From Berberis thunbergii (taxonomy: Eukaryota > Streptophyta > Magnoliopsida > Ranunculales > Berberidaceae), in contig QNQO01000460.1 of the NCBI GenBank assembly GCA_003290165.1, forward strand, positions 620,001-684,000: DNA of 64,000 nt, given 5' to 3'. A program made the position numbers and the translations under genes. Positions within the stretch are counted from its first letter, which is position 1, and each line of letters begins with the position of its first letter. Shown piece by piece: positions 46,461-57,882 of the stretch. The notes beneath the pieces were generated by a model, which saw nothing but the letters and a program-made list of their open reading frames with translations, was not told the origin of the DNA and did not search any database.

Positions 46461-49223
46461 CAAGGATGCAGGACACGGACGTGTCACGTTGGACATGAAC
46501 ACGACATGACGACTCGACAATTTTCAAAAAATTAGGACACATCGACACGTCAAACTTTACTATTTTTTATAACTGATATAAACATAAACAATAATGAATA
46601 ATCCAAACACAAATAAACATTCAAATACATCATGAGTAACATAATTTGTAATTGTAAACATCCAAGAAGCTCATAATCGCATAACGTCATTTTATAATTC
46701 ATTTACTCAAAGCATAATACATTGATAGTTTGAATACGTAACTCACCGGTTACTGTTACATGCCTTCATCAACCGGCTGATCAACCGTCACATTCTCATC
46801 ATTAACTAATATAGCCTCTAACTCGGGTTCATCAAGAGAAAGATTGGCAATCTCAAGCATGCCAGCATCATCCAAATCCAAAGAATCAAGTGCATCTCCT
46901 CCGATATCCCACATCATTGTTTCACCTTCTTTGTACTCTTGCTTTCTTCTAGACAAAAGACGAAGATTAGAATGCACATATACCAAATCTTCAGCTTGTT
47001 GTGGGGTCACTTGATTCCTTTTCAATGAGTGAATGTTGTTATACGTACTCCAATTCCTTGCACAACATGAGGAAGAACAAGGTTGCATGAGTAACTTCAA
47101 AGCCAAATTAAAAAGTAATGGTGCAGAATGACCATGAGTAACCCACCAAACAAGTGGTTCTAGGTATGTTCTATTTTCTAAAGAATCACCATCTCCACCA
47201 AACTCACCCAAACAGGTTGAAAACTTATCAAACTCTGTTAGTACCATTCTTCTTTCCTCAACATTAGGATAATATCTCTTTAAACATTTATCCCTCTCCT
47301 TTGAAATCTCAGCATCTTGGTGTGGAGAAACACGATTAAGAGCCCCTTCAATCCATTCTTTGCTATAGTACCTATAAACAATCACAAATTAATATTATAA
47401 ACCCTACCCAAAAGATCTAAATTAAGTAGAACAAAAACAATGTAAAATGTAAATCTTCAGTTACCTTGGATTCAAGGAATGTGCTAAACAATGCAGTGGT
47501 GTGTTGCTTTTCTCCCATCGATCAACCAATATATGATGCACCACTGAATAAAAGTCCGACTCCTCATTATCTGTTTTTCTTTCATGGCGATAAATAATTT
47601 GCTTCACCTTTTCAATCATAACATCCCACATCTCATACACCAAGTGAAGACAAGGCTCATCTGTACTGGCCCTCCGCAACATTGTATAAATAGGCTCCGT
47701 GAAACGAAGTATGTAATCCACTTTGTCCCACCACAAGTCATCAAATAACTTTTCTTTAACAAACTGTGCTTTGTCAACATCATCTTCCCTATAGGAATCC
47801 CAATGGTTACTAATCACTATACTTTGGAGGCTAATTTTAATGTTTTTCAATCTTTTGAGCATAATTATGCTTGAAGCAAAGCGTGTCTCTGCAATGGAAA
47901 GCAATTTCAAGTTTGAATGCTCATTGAACATGTGCAACCTCATGGAATGGTTCATGATAAAGTTCTTGATCTGCACGCCATCCCCAACAATATCAATAAT
48001 CCAACTACACTCATTGAAGGCCTTTTCATTTGAAGGCGTGTTCTTTGGAGCGCATATGTTCTTCAAGGCAAGGTTGAGAGTATGAACTACACAAGGTGTC
48101 CAAAACACTTGAGGGTATTGGCTCTCAACAAGTAAACCTGCAGCCTTGCAAACTGGAGCATTATCAGTTATGACTTGGACCACATTATTAGGCCCAACCT
48201 CATTAATGACTTCCTTGATCAAACCGGCAATGAAGTATTTGTCTTTGAACTTTCCTTCACAATTCACAGCCTTCAGAAACATTGGACCACCCTCATTAGT
48301 CACTATGAAATTAATAAGAGGCCTCATTTGAGCATCAGTCCACCCATCACAAACAATGGTTGCTCCTTTAGTAATCCATGTGGACTTTTTTGCCTCCAAC
48401 AACCTTTTAATGTTACATGTTTCTGTTTGCAGCAAAGTCGTTCTCAATGCATTGTAACTAGGTGGCTTGTAACCACTAATGGACTTAGCTTTATTTGATG
48501 CAAAGGTGAAGGCTTCCTGATAATACGGGTTCTTTGCAAGGTTGAAAGGCAATGCAGCTGAGTAGAACATTCTTGCAATCAAAGCATCCAACTCTTGTCG
48601 CTCATTAAGGTTGAAGGTATCCATAATTGGATTATTTGTTGTTCTCCTTTTCCTTGGATCACTGTATGGAAACGATGGACTAACGCCACTATTTGAACCC
48701 GCATAACTACCTTGACTTGAACCCGTTGAAGGAGGTAAATAAACATTTTGAATCCTAGCATTTTCTCTCAATGCAATTTCTTCAACAAGATTTTGCAACT
48801 CACTATATTGTTGGGAAGAGATTTTGTCACAAATAGCTATCCCACGACCTTTTATCTTCAACAAGTGGTCCTTTATTCTAGTATGGGATCCCGTGTATTC
48901 TTTTTGACAAAAATTACACCGCCACCTAAAATTTCCACCACCATTTGTTTTTCTTATTTTCGTGACATACCTCCAAAGAGGAGCATTATCATCTCCACTC
49001 ATTTGGCCTAAAACATTACGACAAAAAAAAATATTTTTGTTTGGACATCTCTAGTTTATTTCAACAAACAATATACAAAATACGAAACAAATTAGAAAAA
49101 TAAAAGATAAGAAAAAGAAAAAAAAAAAAAAAGTGGAGGATATGGATACCTGGGAGGTTGGGAGACCACTGTTTGATGGATGAGGATTGGAGGATGAGAA
49201 TAACTATCTCGTTTCCCTCTCTG

Positions 49224-49266
<43 letters not shown>

Positions 49267-49789
49267 TAGTAAATGGAATTGAAAATGAGTCCTGACTTTA
49301 TAAATTGAAACATCAATTGAATTGAATACAAGGCGAATGAACAAAATGAAAAGACTATTACAGACTTGATATGCTTTAAGGAAGATTGACTGAATTGAAT
49401 ACAAAAGAATATACATCAATTGAATTGATTACAACAGGTAAGTTCCCTTCTTTTCCTCTTCCCTTATTCTCTTCTTTTCTTTTTTCTTCAACTGACGATC
49501 GCACACAGAGATCATGATCGCAATAGATCGTGACAGTTGACCCCTTCTTTTTTACTTTCTTCTTCTCTTTTTCAACTGACAATCACACTTCTTCACTGAC
49601 AATCACACATAGATGGTGAAGAAGAAGCCCCAATTTCAATGCTATTTGCACCCATGCAAAAAATTTGTCGTGTCCAGACGAAGTCTGAACTATGTCGTAC
49701 ACATGCCGACCAGGTCAACTGCCCCAACACATTGACCGTGTGTCAAATATGTGTAATACAGGTTCTTTCTTAGAGTCCGTGCATCCTTG
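46461..49789 (-). mobile_element. Complete hAT transposon, 3329 bp, exact target duplication
   Basis: Terminal inverted repeats CAAGGATGCA at both ends (46461-46470 and the complement at 49780-49789), followed by less regular GGAC motifs. A perfect 8-bp target duplication GTACTACA flanks it (46453-46460 and 49790-49797). One two-exon transposase gene fills most of the element. 49003-49789 is the 5' part, with an A-run of 36 (49227-49262). The intact target duplication and unbroken gene point to a recent insertion. A broken relative is at 52991-54427. Confidence 0.95.
46756..49002 (-). CDS. hAT transposase, BED finger + DUF659-type core + hAT dimerisation domain, 717 aa
   Basis: Would bind the element ends and catalyse excision and integration in the nucleus. 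Two exons (47465-49002 and 46756-47371) join in frame without stops. A BED-type finger lies at residues 29-58 (CNFC, then H40/H46, C58). The RNase H-like core shows CDGWTDAQ (first Asp) and VITDNAPVCKAAG (second Asp), then HTLNLALKNIC. The C-terminal dimerisation region runs from about 580 to 665 (PLVWWVTHG ... RNWSTY). Position 617 is Ala (CCARNWSTY; codon GCA at 47059-47061) where hAT enzymes carry the third catalytic acid; the broken copy at 52991-54427 has Glu there (CCERNWSTY). The last 50 residues are acidic. The enzyme may therefore be structurally whole but catalytically impaired. Confidence 0.9.
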
Positions 49790-49929
49790 GTACTACAAGT
49801 CTTTCAAGTGAAACATTTGGAGGAAACTGCTATTTTGAGTTCATATTTTATTAGACCGTGAGCATTCACTAGGGCTTCAACTACCATATCGTTATAAATA
49901 CCATTTCCATTACTTTTCGGGATTTATGA

Positions 49930-50330
49930 ATAATTTTCATATTGTTTTGGTTTGGAAGAAAGGTATCCGTCCTAAATTATATTTTCGAACATTCTTCCTA
50001 CTCAGGTAGGTTGGTCAACATGGGAATAGAGATGGATATCGATTGTGTTATGCGCAAGGGGAGGTGGAGTCTCGAGATCATTTTTCTTATACATTTCTTT
50101 GCTAGATCTCTTTGGAACCATTTCCTTCTTGCTTGTGAGGGCGTGGTAGGCAATTCCTGAGCTCCATAATGGATGCTTTGCAAGAATGGAAATGCCAAGA
50201 TTTATCTATGGTAGAATGCTTAATTGGCGAATTCGAGTCAATGCTTGTTGCTTCTCCTACGGTCGGAAATTGGTATTTTAATTATTATGCAAGTGTTGGC
50301 AAGAGATAGTCTGGAAAGTTCACTTGAGGG
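49930..50330 (+). mobile_element. LINE-like remnant (zf-RVT region)
   Basis: The frame at 49942-50160 contains GIEMDIDCVMRKG and FFARSLWNHFLLAC, resembling the zinc-binding region after the reverse transcriptase of plant LINEs (pattern C, then HLFFxCPFxxxLW). Cysteines and histidine of the motif are partly lost. Only a short fragment remains; 50330-50740 shows nothing else. Confidence 0.45.
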
Positions 50331-50739
50331 GTTGAAGCCATCAAATGGATTAATCATACTACAAAAAAATATCAAAGAACGCTTACCCGAATTCAAAATT
50401 AGTCTAGTCAAACCTAAACAATTGGTTGAAGAACCAACCACATCCAGGTTAGCCCAACCCAAGGAATATTTTGTACATGTGTTGTTGGTCTACTATTTTT
50501 ACCCTTCTGCAGTTGCTCAAGGAATAAGTTTACCCAGGTACTAAGGAATCCAATGTGCCCTACTCTGAGTGCCAATCAACAGATTTTGCTCCGTATTTCT
50601 AACATAACAACAAGCTTAAAATTAACTGAAACAAAAGAATGACCATACTTCATAAGAAAGTTCAAGTCTGAAGTGTGTAGGTTAAGCACAACAATCATCT
50701 TGTTATACTACAAAGTGCTGAAAGATGCAATCCCAAATG

Positions 50740-51160
50740 ACCACACCAAACATTGTGATCATTTGAAGAAGTGTTACCAAAATCAACACTACCCATGCCA
50801 AGAAGACACCTTTGTTGCACAACGTACCTAAACAAATACATTATAAACCAAATGGGTTCTTTCATTGAAATCAAGAAAAAGTAAGTACCTGTATTTGTGG
50901 CAAGAGAAGCTGAGAACGAGAGGAAGAGAAGGGGCTTTTCTTTTCTTCTTCTCTTTACGAGGTTTGGGGAGGGTTTTGTGTGCACAGGAGGAGAACTAGA
51001 TGACGATATTAGCCTTGTAAGGCGTACTAATTGACGAAAAAGCCACCAGATTTGGTTGGTTAACGAACACTCCAAGATCTAGTTCTCACACCCCTTGTGA
51101 AATGAAAACAATTCGCTCTCCAAACTTCAATTACTTAGCCGTAGCGAAAATCATCATCCA
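50740..51160 (+). repeat. Block B, direct part: copy of the NDUFA8 upstream region
   Basis: GAAGAAGTGTTACCAAAA through GCGTACTAATTGACGAAAAA matches the DNA upstream of NDUFA8 in blocks A and C. It preserves the empty sites of the hAT element at 55374 (CAAATACATTATAAACC) and of the MITE at 35001. No coding sequence follows in this orientation. Confidence 0.85.
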
Positions 51161-51299
51161 TTGTTTGCAAATGATTTAGACTTCAATAGACTTTGGGTAT
51201 AAATTGAGCGTGAATTTGAGTCATGAATCCGTGTCTCTTGGGCTGCTGGGAAGTAGGGCTCTTGGGAAGTGGAGCCCCAGGCAGCCGCCCATGTCCAGG

Positions 51300-51597
51300 G
51301 ACACCCTTGGGTCGTTGGAGATCTCTATGCAGCATAAACAACACTTCTACCCATCCAAACATTTCATTGTTGGTCATAATTTGGCGAGATGAACTTGTCC
51401 AGCTCGCACCGCCCATTAGTTATAGAAAACAACTTATGTAACTCAAAAATATTTAGGTTGGGCATGGTAACTAATTTAGATGACTAACTCGACATTAGAT
51501 CAACTCCAGCAATCAAGGCATGTGCGTTCATAATAACCTAGTGTTCTTTGCAAAGTCGAATATTGACATAGCAAAGCATCCAAAGATTGAGCTAAGT
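51300..51597 (-). repeat. Inverted copy of the segment at 33267-33712
   Basis: Directly abuts the NDUFA8 exon-1 fragment at about 51599. It lacks the MITE found in the copy at 33340. 51183-51300 is extra sequence with GGAAGTGGAGCCCC-type motifs and no match elsewhere in the window. Confidence 0.8.
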
Positions 51598-51598
51598 A

Positions 51599-51965
51599 TC
51601 CCGTCCTTCTTCTTGCAATTCAAGAAGGCTATGTTTTCTGCTCTGCATTTCGTTGCGATGTGCTTCGAATACGCCATTAGTACCGACGACGTTGGGATCG
51701 GCTCACTGATTGCATCAACTACACTGCTCGCTGCCATTCTTCAATTCAATTCTCGTGTCTCTATCACTCCGTGTGAGCAAAAAAAATCGAAGCTTTCGTT
51801 CGCTAGGGTTAAGTGATTGAAGATTTAAGAGCGAATTGTTTTCATTTCACAAGGAGTGTGAAAACTAAATCTTGGGGTGTTCGTTAACCAACCAAAGGTG
51901 GTGAGCCTGGTGGCTTTTTCGTCAATTTGTACGCCTTACAAGGCTAATATCATCATCTAGTTCTG
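51599..51965 (-). pseudogene. NDUFA8 promoter and exon-1 fragment, block B (inverted)
   Basis: On the minus strand the promoter-like sequence (51965-51740) and the start of exon 1 (MAASSVVDAI to KKKDG, from 51737) match copy A, with a few replacements (for example MAYSKH and CRAENIAF). The homology stops within exon 1 at about 51599, before the second CX9C motif. The exon-2 fragment of block B lies upstream on this strand (54937-55084), so the two pieces are in the wrong order and cannot be spliced. Confidence 0.9.
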
Positions 51966-52985
51966 CCCAGCCCTAGTTACAACTAATCGGAAATAATCGG
52001 GATTTAATCGGTATATTTTTTTAAATCATATATTTTTAAAATTTAATCATAGTCATATACAAAAATAAATAATTAATCAAAATACTATAAATTTGTAATT
52101 ATATTACTTAACTAATTCATACTTACAAACAAAAATATGCTAATCAAAACCAACAGAGCTTTTCTAATGTCCCTAATCAATTAAGCAAAATAACCAAAGA
52201 TCATAAGAAGCAATCCAAGACACCCACATAATCAAAGATCATCAAAGGGGTTCTTCTTCTAATTATTATCCACATTATATCAAGTATATATCTATATGAA
52301 ATGGAAACTTTACTGTGAAAGGAGCGTACAAATAGTTCAAACATTCACATTCCAGTAAATCATTCACAAATAGCTACAAAATTCCATCTTATTCCTACTG
52401 TGGAAAACAGTCATTCACATTCCAGTGGATCATTCACATTCCATTAAATCACCGAAGCCTAATTTTATTTTATTTTTCAAAAATGCATAAATCATCACCG
52501 AATCGAAGAATGAAATCAACAAAAAATAAGAAGAAGAGATCAAAAAAAAAAAAAAACTGTTTTGCTTTGCTGAAGCCTGAAAGAAGGAAAAAAAATAATC
52601 TGAACTGAAACAGATCTGAAGAAGAAGAAGAAGAGGAGATCTAAAGAAGAAGAAGGATCTTACCTGGAAGGAGATCTGAACCGATTTCCTGTTCTTCTTC
52701 AGTTCGGTTCTCTCAATCAGTGTGTTCTTCACTTCTTCAGCAAGGTGACGGTATCTTCTCAAACTTCTTCTTCTTCTCTCTTCTTTCGTCCTCTGCTTCT
52801 GTCTTCCTTCTTCTCTGCACTGCAAATAAGATTAGGGTTTTTTTTTTTAAATTCTTATACAAACGATAAATCGGCCGAGCTCATGTGACGACTTGCCGAT
52901 TTTGATGAGTCAGCGAAGCCCTGCCGATTTTTACACAAACCGAAACGGTCTCAATACCTTTTCCGATTAATGGGCGATTTAACTG
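51966..52985. mobile_element. Possible non-autonomous element or TE leader of about 1 kb
   Basis: TAATCGGAAATAATCGG near 51990 and CCGATTAATGGGCGATTTAA near 52960 are related in opposite orientation, and neither adjoining block shares this DNA. The middle is CT/GA-rich with a GATCTTACCTGG site near 52660, like a transposon leader. No convincing target duplication or gene. Confidence 0.35.
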
Positions 52986-52990
52986 CTAAG

Positions 52991-54427
52991 GTTACAAGCC
53001 ACCTGTTTACAATGCATTGAGGACGACTTTGCTGCAAACAAAAACATGTAACATTAAAAAGTTGTTGGAGGAAAAAAAGTTCACATGGATTACCAAAGGA
53101 CCAAACATTGTTTGTGATGGGTTGACCAATGCTCAAATGAGGCCTCTTATTAATTTCATAGTGACTAATAATGGTGGTCTAATGTTTCTGAAGGCTGTAA
53201 ATTATGAAGGAAAGTTTAAAGACAAATACTTCATTGCCGGTTTGATCAAGGAAGTTATTAATGAGATTGGGCCTAATAATGTGGTCAAAGTCATAACCGA
53301 TAATGCTCTAGTTTGTAAGACTGCGGGTTTACTTGTTGAAAACCAATACCCTCAAGTGTTTTGGACACCACACTCTCAACCTTGCCTTGAAGAACATATG
53401 TGCTCCAAAGAACACGCCTTCAAATGAAAAGGCCTACAATGAGTGTACTTGGATTATTGATATTGTTCGGAATAACGTGCAAATCAAAAACTTTATCATG
53501 AACCATTCAATGAGGTTGCACATGTTCAATGAGCATTCAAACTTGAAATTGTTTTCCATTTCAGAGACACGCTTTGCTTCAAGCATAATTATGCTCAAAA
53601 TGTTGAAAAACATTAAAAGTAGCCTCCAAAGTATAGTGATTAGTAACCAGTGGGATTTCTATAGGGAAGATGATGTTGACAAAGCACGGTTTGTTAAAGA
53701 AAAGTTATTTGATGACTTGTGGTGGGATAAAGTGGACTACATACTTCGTTTTTTGGAGCCTATTTATACAATGTTGCAGAGGGCCAATACAGATGAGCAT
53801 TGTCTTCACTTGGTGTATGAGTTGTGGGATGTTATGATTGAAAAAGTAAAGTAAATTATTTATCACCATGAAAGAAATACGGATAATGAGGAGTCAAACT
53901 TTTATTCAGTGGTGCATCATATATTGGTTGATCGATAGGAAAAAAACAACACACCACTGCATTGTTTAGCACATTCCTTAAATCCAAGGTAACTGAAGAT
54001 TTACATTTTATATTGTTTTTTTTCTACTTAGTCTAGAACTTTTGGGTTAGATTTATAATATTAATTTGTGATTGTTTATAGGTACCATAGCAAAAAATGG
54101 ATTGAAGGGGTTCCTAATCGTGTTTCCCCACACCAAGATGCTAAGATTTCAAATGAGAGAGATAAATGTTTGAAGATATACTTTCATAATGTTGAGGAAA
54201 GAATAATGGTAGTAACAAAGTTTGCTGAGTTTTCAGTTTGTTTAGGTAGGTTTGGAGAAAATGATTCTTTACAAAATAGAACATACCTAGGACCACTTAT
54301 TTGGTGGATTGCTCATGGTTTTTCTGCACCGTTACTCCGTAATTTGGCTTTGAAGTTGCTCGGGCAACCTTGTTATTCTTCGTGTTGTGAAAGGAATTGG
54401 AGTACGTATCAATTTGTGCGACTTTAA
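52991..54427 (+). pseudogene. hAT transposase pseudogene, relative of the element at 46461
   Basis: Corresponds to about residues 180-625 of the transposase at 46756-49002, in the opposite orientation. The BED finger and extreme C-terminus are missing. A net 11-bp deletion near 53371 shifts the frame (CCTTGTGTAGTTCAT reduced to CCAC), and in-frame stops replace Gln and Trp near 53852 and 53938. The intron is retained (54000-54080). It keeps Glu in CCERNWSTY where the intact copy has Ala. No termini are identified; it lies between rearranged NDUFA8 pieces. Confidence 0.9.
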
Positions 54428-54689
54428 TAAAATAATCATAATTTGCTTATTTCAAAACATTTTCAAGTGATTCAAATTGAATTTATTAGATAACTCGTGG
54501 TATTACAACTTTCATGTTTTAATGAGCTTGAAAATCAAGCTCAATTGAGGTTTTAAATTGGTCGAAATTTACCTTGCTTTGTGGTTTTAAGTTTGGGTTT
54601 TTTCAAGTTATACATATTTATATATTTATTGGTGGTGTAAGTTAAAAAAAAACTCAATGGTGATGTAGAGTAGTCACTGCCATCACATA

Positions 54690-55245
54690 ATTTGAAGTCT
54701 ACAAGTTTTTTAATTAACAGATAACGAGCCCAATATCATGAAACAACACATCTAGTCTGCAACATTTATCAAGAACAGGGAAAGGCGCAATCCTGTTTCT
54801 GGCAAATTAACATTTCTTGGAGATGGAATGAAGCCAACAAAAGGGAAGTGTACTTTCACAACAAAACAGGGAGCAAAGTGTCCGCTCATGAATGGCTGCT
54901 TCCAAATTATTGTTAGGCAATAACAACTTTCCTCAATTATGCATTCCATGGACATGCTTTCTCAAATTCATCTTGCTCCTTACGGCACAAATCAAACTCA
55001 TTGGTATGGTAATACATGCAACCTGCATAAGCATCCATTTCTTTTGTGCACCTTTGGTGAAGACCTTTCAGCCTGCAACAATGTAAACATGGGTTCAATA
55101 GAGGGCATGCAAAGTAGTTTCTAGACATTCTGGCATGTGAACAAACCGTAAAGACAAGCATGAAAATGACGTAAGTGGTAGACATGAAAGTCGCAGACTG
55201 CATCGATAAGATGAAACTAACATATGAGGTATGTGCGTTTACAAC
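54690..55245 (-). pseudogene. NDUFA8 exon-2 fragment with flanks, block B (inverted)
   Basis: Minus-strand sequence matches the end of the intron, exon 2 (CRLKGLHQRC to FEKACPWNA, 54937-55073) and the 3' region of copy A. The exon itself is intact, with the acceptor TTGTTGCAG, but no exon 1 lies upstream on this strand. One substitution is seen (EQDEFEK for EQEEFEK). Confidence 0.9.
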
Positions 55246-55373
55246 TAAGAAAAATGTAACTTGCTTCAATAAAAAGGATGAGATTACTTATGGAGAGTGG
55301 AAGAAGTGTTACCAAAACAAACACAACACTACCCATGCCAAGAAGAAACATTTGCTGTACATAAACAAAATAC

Positions 55374-56790
55374 TAGGGGTGGGCATCTCATTCCGCGATC
55401 CCGTTCCCGTCCTGATTCCGTTCCATCATATCCCAATTTTTTCGGGTCTTAATGGGATTGAATAATTTCATCACGATCCCGTCCCGTCCCGTCCCAATCT
55501 AGAATGGGATGGGATGGGATGAAGATTTTCAATCCCGCCAATCCCGTCCCGTCCCAAAATAATTTTTTAATATTAATTATTAATATTTTTATTTATTTAT
55601 TTATTTTAGGATTGTGGATGCCCATACAAATTCACTGATGTATATAACATTTTTAGCATCTCAATTTTTCTCTCAAACATATCTCTCGATTAATCTTTTG
55701 ACCAAACAAGGTCACAAAACTACCTCTTGTATGGTATGCAATGGTTTCAACTGCTGATGAGTCAAACTACAATTGCAACATAAATACAACTCCAAATCCA
55801 CCCATTTTCCCATTTAGTGAGTCATCATAATCTCTCTCATCCATTTTAAGGTCTTTTCCATTGTGTAAATCGGAGTTCAATAAATTCAACAGAGTTGATA
55901 GGAGAGTCATCAATCTCATGCTCTGTAAAGTCCATTTTGATTCTAATATCAAATTTGCAATATGCCTGTTCAAACAATGACTTTTTAAGATCTTGCCAAT
56001 GAAGTTTGCCACATTGATTGCTCTCATGTACTGAAATGTCTTTAGAAGAATAGATCATAAAAGAGAGAAAATAAAGACAACCAAGAAACAAATAAAACTG
56101 AGGCCAATTTCATTATCAAACTTAATGAGTCTTGAATCATAAGTGAAATGCTGCTAAAAATAAAGATAAACTATGATAATTGGTGCCAAGGATCTCACTG
56201 AACAAATGTATCTTCTTCTGTTCTAATTATATAGAATAACATTGATCCAACTCTTTTCCTATCCTAAAGTATTATCCTATAGATCCATGAAAAGTAGTAA
56301 GGAATAGCTCATTTACCAAAAATATTTATCTCTTATGAGATTCTGCTATATCAAATGAACCCAAAGTGTATCCCAGTTACAAAACAAATTAGAAGCACTC
56401 CTTAGCCACAAATTAGCTGCATGATTATTCATCCATTAACTTTGAATTCCCAAACAACCTTCATGGTAAGGAAAACAAATGTCCTCCAAACTGATAAGGG
56501 AATGAGATTGCACCATGTCCAGACTAGACCATAAGAAGGTCTTACATAAGTTATTCATAACATCAAATAACTCTAGAATGATTATAAAAACACACGACGT
56601 GCCATTGGGTCACATTGCCTTATACCTTGCCTTAACTCTAGCATGCTGATCCCGTCCCGTCCCGAACCCGTTTGGGATGAGACGAGGTCGGGATGAGGTT
56701 TTTTTCATTCCGTCCCGTCCCGATCTCGTATGAACGGGATGAGATTGGGATGAGTATATCTCGTCTTATCTCGTCCCGTCCCCACCCCTA
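55374..56790. mobile_element. Non-autonomous hAT element (TAGGGGTGGGCA family), 1417 bp
   Basis: Ends TAGGGGTGGGCATC and, from the other side, TAGGGGTGGGGACGGG. GGGATGGGATGGGAT and CCCGTCCCGTCCC arrays lie next to the ends. A perfect 8-bp duplication CAAAATAC (55366-55373 and 56791-56798) marks the insertion. The empty site is near 50825. Longer than its relative at 6357 because of extra interior (55640-56640), where I see no gene. Confidence 0.95.
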
Positions 56791-56868
56791 CAAAATACAT
56801 TATAAACCAAATGGGTTATTTCATTGATTAAAAAAAAAAAACTAGTCTCCAATTGACAAATTTACAAA

Positions 56869-57025
56869 GGAAAATTCTACAGTGCCCGGCTACAGTGCAT
56901 CATTATAAACCAAATGGGTTATTTCATTGATTAAAAAAAAAACTAGCCAGGCATTTATAAACCAAAAGAAAATTCTACAGTGTGCACTGTAGCCAGGCAT
57001 ACAGCCGGACACTGTAGCATTACTC
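56869..57025. mobile_element. Mutator-type MITE (GGAAAATTCTACAGTGCCCG), 157 bp
   Basis: Inverted ends GGAAAATTCTACAGTGCCCG and, from the other side, GAGTAATGCTACAGTGTCCG. Flanked by the 9-bp duplication ATTTACAAA (56860-56868 and 57026-57034). It includes a second copy of host sequence ATTATAAACCAAATGGG, which suggests a complex history. Confidence 0.85.
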
Positions 57026-57034
57026 ATTTACAAA

Positions 57035-57174
57035 AGCAATTCTAGGCAGCCTGGGTATTGCTGCCTGGTTTTTTTTTTTTTGAAAAAAAGGTTTTAAAAA
57101 GGGAGGACAAAAATGTAAAATTTACCCTTAACAACAAACCAGATAGCCAAACCCAAGCTGCCTAAAATTTATAA
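57035..57174. mobile_element. Mutator-type MITE (AATTCTAGGCAGC), 140 bp
   Basis: Inverted ends AATTCTAGGCAGCCTGGG and, from the other side, AATTTTAGGCAGCTTGGG. Flanked by ATTTACAAA again (57026-57034 and 57175-57183), so it sits directly beside the previous element and shares one copy of the target. Confidence 0.88.
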
Positions 57175-57300
57175 ATTTACAAATACTTTTCATGCATCAT
57201 AAAACAAACATCTTTCAAAGTAATTACAAATAACAAATTGACCCAATGTCACTTTCTCTTCAAATATATGCCATAAACCAATGAAATCAACAATATTTTT

Positions 57301-57388
57301 GGGAAATTCTAATTGATGCACGCATTGCGAGGGGAATGGAGGGTCCTCTCTTCCCCGCTAGTTTTCTCGCCTGTTAGCAAAGCTCAAT
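57301..57388. mobile_element. Short deleted Mutator-type MITE
   Basis: GGGAAATTCTAATTG at the left and an end reading AGCTTTGCTAACAGGCGAG from the right; flanks CAATATTTTT are repeated on both sides. Block A at this point has no element (ATCAACAATATCAAC). Confidence 0.6.
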
Positions 57389-57402
57389 ATTTTTTTTTTT
57401 AG

Positions 57403-57557
57403 AGAGCTTCTACCTGTCCAGCGAGGGAGAGAGGGAATGACCGTCCATCCCCTCCAGATACATGCCGTCATATGCATGCATCCCCATCCCGAGGGATGGA
57501 CGGTCCCCTCCTTCCCTCACTCCCTCCCACGCTGGCTTCCTCGACATTTAGAATTCC
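57403..57557. mobile_element. Mutator-type hairpin MITE next to the previous one
   Basis: GAGCTTCTACCTGTCCAGCG at the left, CTCGACATTTAGAATTCCTG at the right, arms with GGACGGTC near the loop. No exact 9-bp duplication found, perhaps because it landed in or beside the element at 57301. Confidence 0.75.
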
Positions 57558-57882
57558 TGTAAAGCAAATAACACGAATGAAAATCAAGGGGTACCTGTTA
57601 TCTGTGGCAAGAGAAGCTGAGAACGAGAGAGAGAAAGAACTTTTCTTCTTCTTCTCTTTATGAGGTTTGGGAATGGATGACGATATTAGCCTTGTAAGGC
57701 GTACTAATTGACGAAAAAACCACCACCATTGGCTGGTCAACGAACACTCCAAGATGTAGTTCTCACAACCCCTGTGAAACGAATTCGCTCTTCAATCTTC
57801 AATCACTTGGCCCAAGTCGAACGAAATCTTTGATTTTTTTTTTTGCTCACACAGTGATAGAGACACGAGAATTGAATTGAAG

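Noticed and set aside
47840..48498. Plus-strand frames over the hAT transposase
   Set aside because: They lie antisense to a well-supported coding exon with family motifs.
54939..55124. Plus-strand frames over NDUFA8 exon-2 copies
   Set aside because: Antisense to exon 2 in all three blocks.
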